From Pseudarthrobacter oxydans (GTDB lineage: Bacteria; Actinomycetota; Actinomycetes; Actinomycetales; Micrococcaceae), in NCBI RefSeq assembly GCF_034258515.1, contig NZ_CP139438.1, positions 1,612,001 to 1,676,000 on the forward strand: 64,000 nt of DNA, given 5' to 3'. This document shows, one piece after another, positions 62,789 through 64,000 of the stretch. Below the pieces are notes generated by a model that ran no database searches, was not told the DNA's origin, and saw nothing but the letters and a program-made list of their open reading frames with translations. The position numbers and the translations under genes are program-made. Position 1 is the stretch's first letter. Each line of letters opens with the position of its first letter.

Positions 62789-64000
62789 CCCCGCCGGCTT
62801 CGCGGGGCAGGCAACGGCGGGAGCGCGAGCTCGAAGAGCCAGGGGTGGAGCACTGCTTCGGCGTCGATGCCCGCTACGCCGTTCGCCATCAGGATGAAGT
62901 CGGCCGTTGAGACCGAGCCGTGGCGGTGGGTCCTGGTCCATTCCTGCAACAGGGTGAAGAACGCAAGGTCCCCGCAATGCATGCGCAGTGCGTGCAGCGC
63001 CAAGGCCCCGCGCTTATAGACACGGTCGTCAAACATCAGGGCCGGTCCGGGGTCGCCGATGAGCAGGTCCTGCCCGGCGGCGGAAAGCCTGCGCCAGGCC
63101 GCGGCCGCCCTGTCCTGGGCGGTCATCACTCCGGCCGCCTCGGACCAGATCCATTCGGCGTAGCAGGCAAACCCCTCGTGCAGCCAAATGTCGTGCCACC
63201 CGCGGACTGTCAGGGAGTTTCCGAACCACTGGTGCGAGAGTTCATGGGCGATCAGGCGCTGGGCATCCCAGTCCAGGCTGAGGTGGTTGCGGCCCAGAAT
63301 GGCCATGGTCTGGGCTTCCAGCGGAATTTCCAGGACATCGTCGGCCACCACAACCGTGTACTCGGAAAATGGGTAAGGACCAAAGCACCTGACGAAGGTG
63401 CGCATCATGTCGGGCTGGAGGCGCAGCCCCTGGCGGGCAGCCCCTGCCAGTGCGGGCGGGACGGCCGCGGTCTGGAGCACGCCTCCCGGAGCGTCACCCG
63501 GGTCAAGGACCAGGGATTCATACCGCCCGATCTGGACCGTGGCCAGGTAGGTGGCCATGGGCTCCTCCTGCTCGTAGGTCCAGGTCTCCCGGCTGGCCCT
63601 GGTGCTGTGCCCTACCAGTCGGCCGTTGCAGACGGCACGGTAATTGGCGTCGGTAGTTACCGTGATCCGGTAGCTTGCCTTGCTCCGCGGATGGTCGTTG
63701 CACGGAAACCAGGACGGTGCGCCGTTGGGCTGGCCAGCCACCAGCACGCCGTCGGTCAGTTCCTCCCAGCCCACCTCGCCCCACAGCCCGCGGCGCGGCG
63801 CAGGATTGCCCTCATAACGGACGTCCAGGGTGAACGTTTCGCCGACGGCGAGGCCGGCGTCGAGCTGGACCACCAGTTGTTCAGCGCGCTGCGAGAACCT
63901 CCGCACGCGCCGCCCGTTCAGCTGCACCTTAACGGCGCGAAGGCCTGCCAGGTCCAGGACGACGGCGGACGCCTGCCGGGCCGCCGTGGCGTGAATGACG
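62785..64000 (-). CDS. M1 family aminopeptidase, 5' end beyond the window
   Basis: The C-terminal ~405 codons of a zinc aminopeptidase. The visible part starts within the N-terminal beta domain (ATAARQASAVVLDLAGLRAV) and continues with WFPCNDHPRSKASY, the catalytic site LIAHELSHQWFGN (HExxH) and the third zinc ligand in WLHEGFACYAEWIWSE. The GAMEN-like exopeptidase motif is replaced by EIPLEAQTMAI. It is shorter than APN-type enzymes and resembles the short ~450-500-aa M1 proteins of actinobacteria. The frame is open to the window edge. Confidence 0.9.
   Translation of the reverse strand, partial: VIHATAARQASAVVLDLAGLRAVKVQLNGRRVRRFSQRAEQLVVQLDAGLAVGETFTLDVRYEGNPAPRRGLWGEVGWEELTDGVLVAGQPNGAPSWFPCNDHPRSKASYRITVTTDANYRAVCNGRLVGHSTRASRETWTYEQEEPMATYLATVQIGRYESLVLDPGDAPGGVLQTAAVPPALAGAARQGLRLQPDMMRTFVRCFGPYPFSEYTVVVADDVLEIPLEAQTMAILGRNHLSLDWDAQRLIAHELSHQWFGNSLTVRGWHDIWLHEGFACYAEWIWSEAAGVMTAQDRAAAAWRRLSAAGQDLLIGDPGPALMFDDRVYKRGALALHALRMHCGDLAFFTLLQEWTRTHRHGSVSTADFILMANGVAGIDAEAVLHPWLFELALPPLPAPRSRRG

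Overview
The window looks like a piece of a high-GC actinobacterial chromosome, most likely from the Micrococcaceae (Arthrobacter/Pseudarthrobacter-like). The grounds are the strongly GC-rich codon use, the gene order, a DUF222/13E12-type HNH gene, an IF3 with an Ala/Pro/Lys tail, and many promoters that appear to be leaderless. It is mostly conserved core genome. I see no rRNA, tRNA, insertion sequence, prophage or CRISPR array.

Layout. 0-7 kb: truB, two small membrane proteins, a TerC-type metal exporter behind a probable yybP-ykoY (Mn2+) riboswitch, a winged-helix regulator, ribF, and a kynA-kynU pair for tryptophan breakdown. 7-11 kb: rpsO, pnp and an M16 peptidase. 11-20 kb is an accessory block: a DUF1579 protein, a frameshifted DUF222/HNH gene, and a molybdenum-cofactor cluster (moaA-moaD leftwards; a membrane-anchored sulfite-oxidase-fold enzyme, moeA, moaC, moaB and moaE rightwards). 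20-30 kb: dapB, a TPR-like membrane protein, an acyltransferase-like membrane protein, an SOS-controlled DUF222 fragment, dapA, rnj, ftsK, pgsA, a CinA-C protein and a ClgR-like regulator. 30-42 kb: a MarR regulator, DUF3046, recA-recX, miaB-miaA, dapF, a methyltransferase, hflX-dinG and lexA. 42-49 kb: an SOS-linked LysM membrane protein, hisC-hisB-hisH-(52-aa membrane protein)-priA, an SseB protein and an MFS transporter. 49-52 kb: DUF1844, the infC-rpmI-rplT operon and a SpoU-type rRNA methyltransferase. 52-64 kb: a GlsB-like membrane protein, a CDF transporter, an MFS exporter, a Nudix hydrolase, an SOS-controlled radical SAM protein, a SIMPL protein, a small HExxH membrane protein, pheS-pheT, a phosphopantetheinyl transferase and an M1 aminopeptidase cut by the window edge.

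From general knowledge, the order truB-ribF-rpsO-pnp-M16-dapB-dapA-rnj-ftsK-pgsA-clgR-DUF3046-recA-recX-miaB-miaA-dapF-hflX-lexA-LysM matches the Mycobacterium tuberculosis stretch from Rv2793c to Rv2719c. The Moco/HNH block interrupts this backbone between the M16 peptidase and dapB.

Two regulatory themes stand out. First, five LexA-type operators (CGAAC/T-N4-GTTCG-like) lie at recA, lexA, the LysM gene, a radical SAM gene and a truncated DUF222 gene. For the last two, the operator sits inside a complete promoter whose predicted start is the start codon. Second, at least 17 genes have a TANNNT-like -10 box exactly 6-7 nt before the start codon, as expected for leaderless mRNAs. All assignments are by eye; no database search was run.
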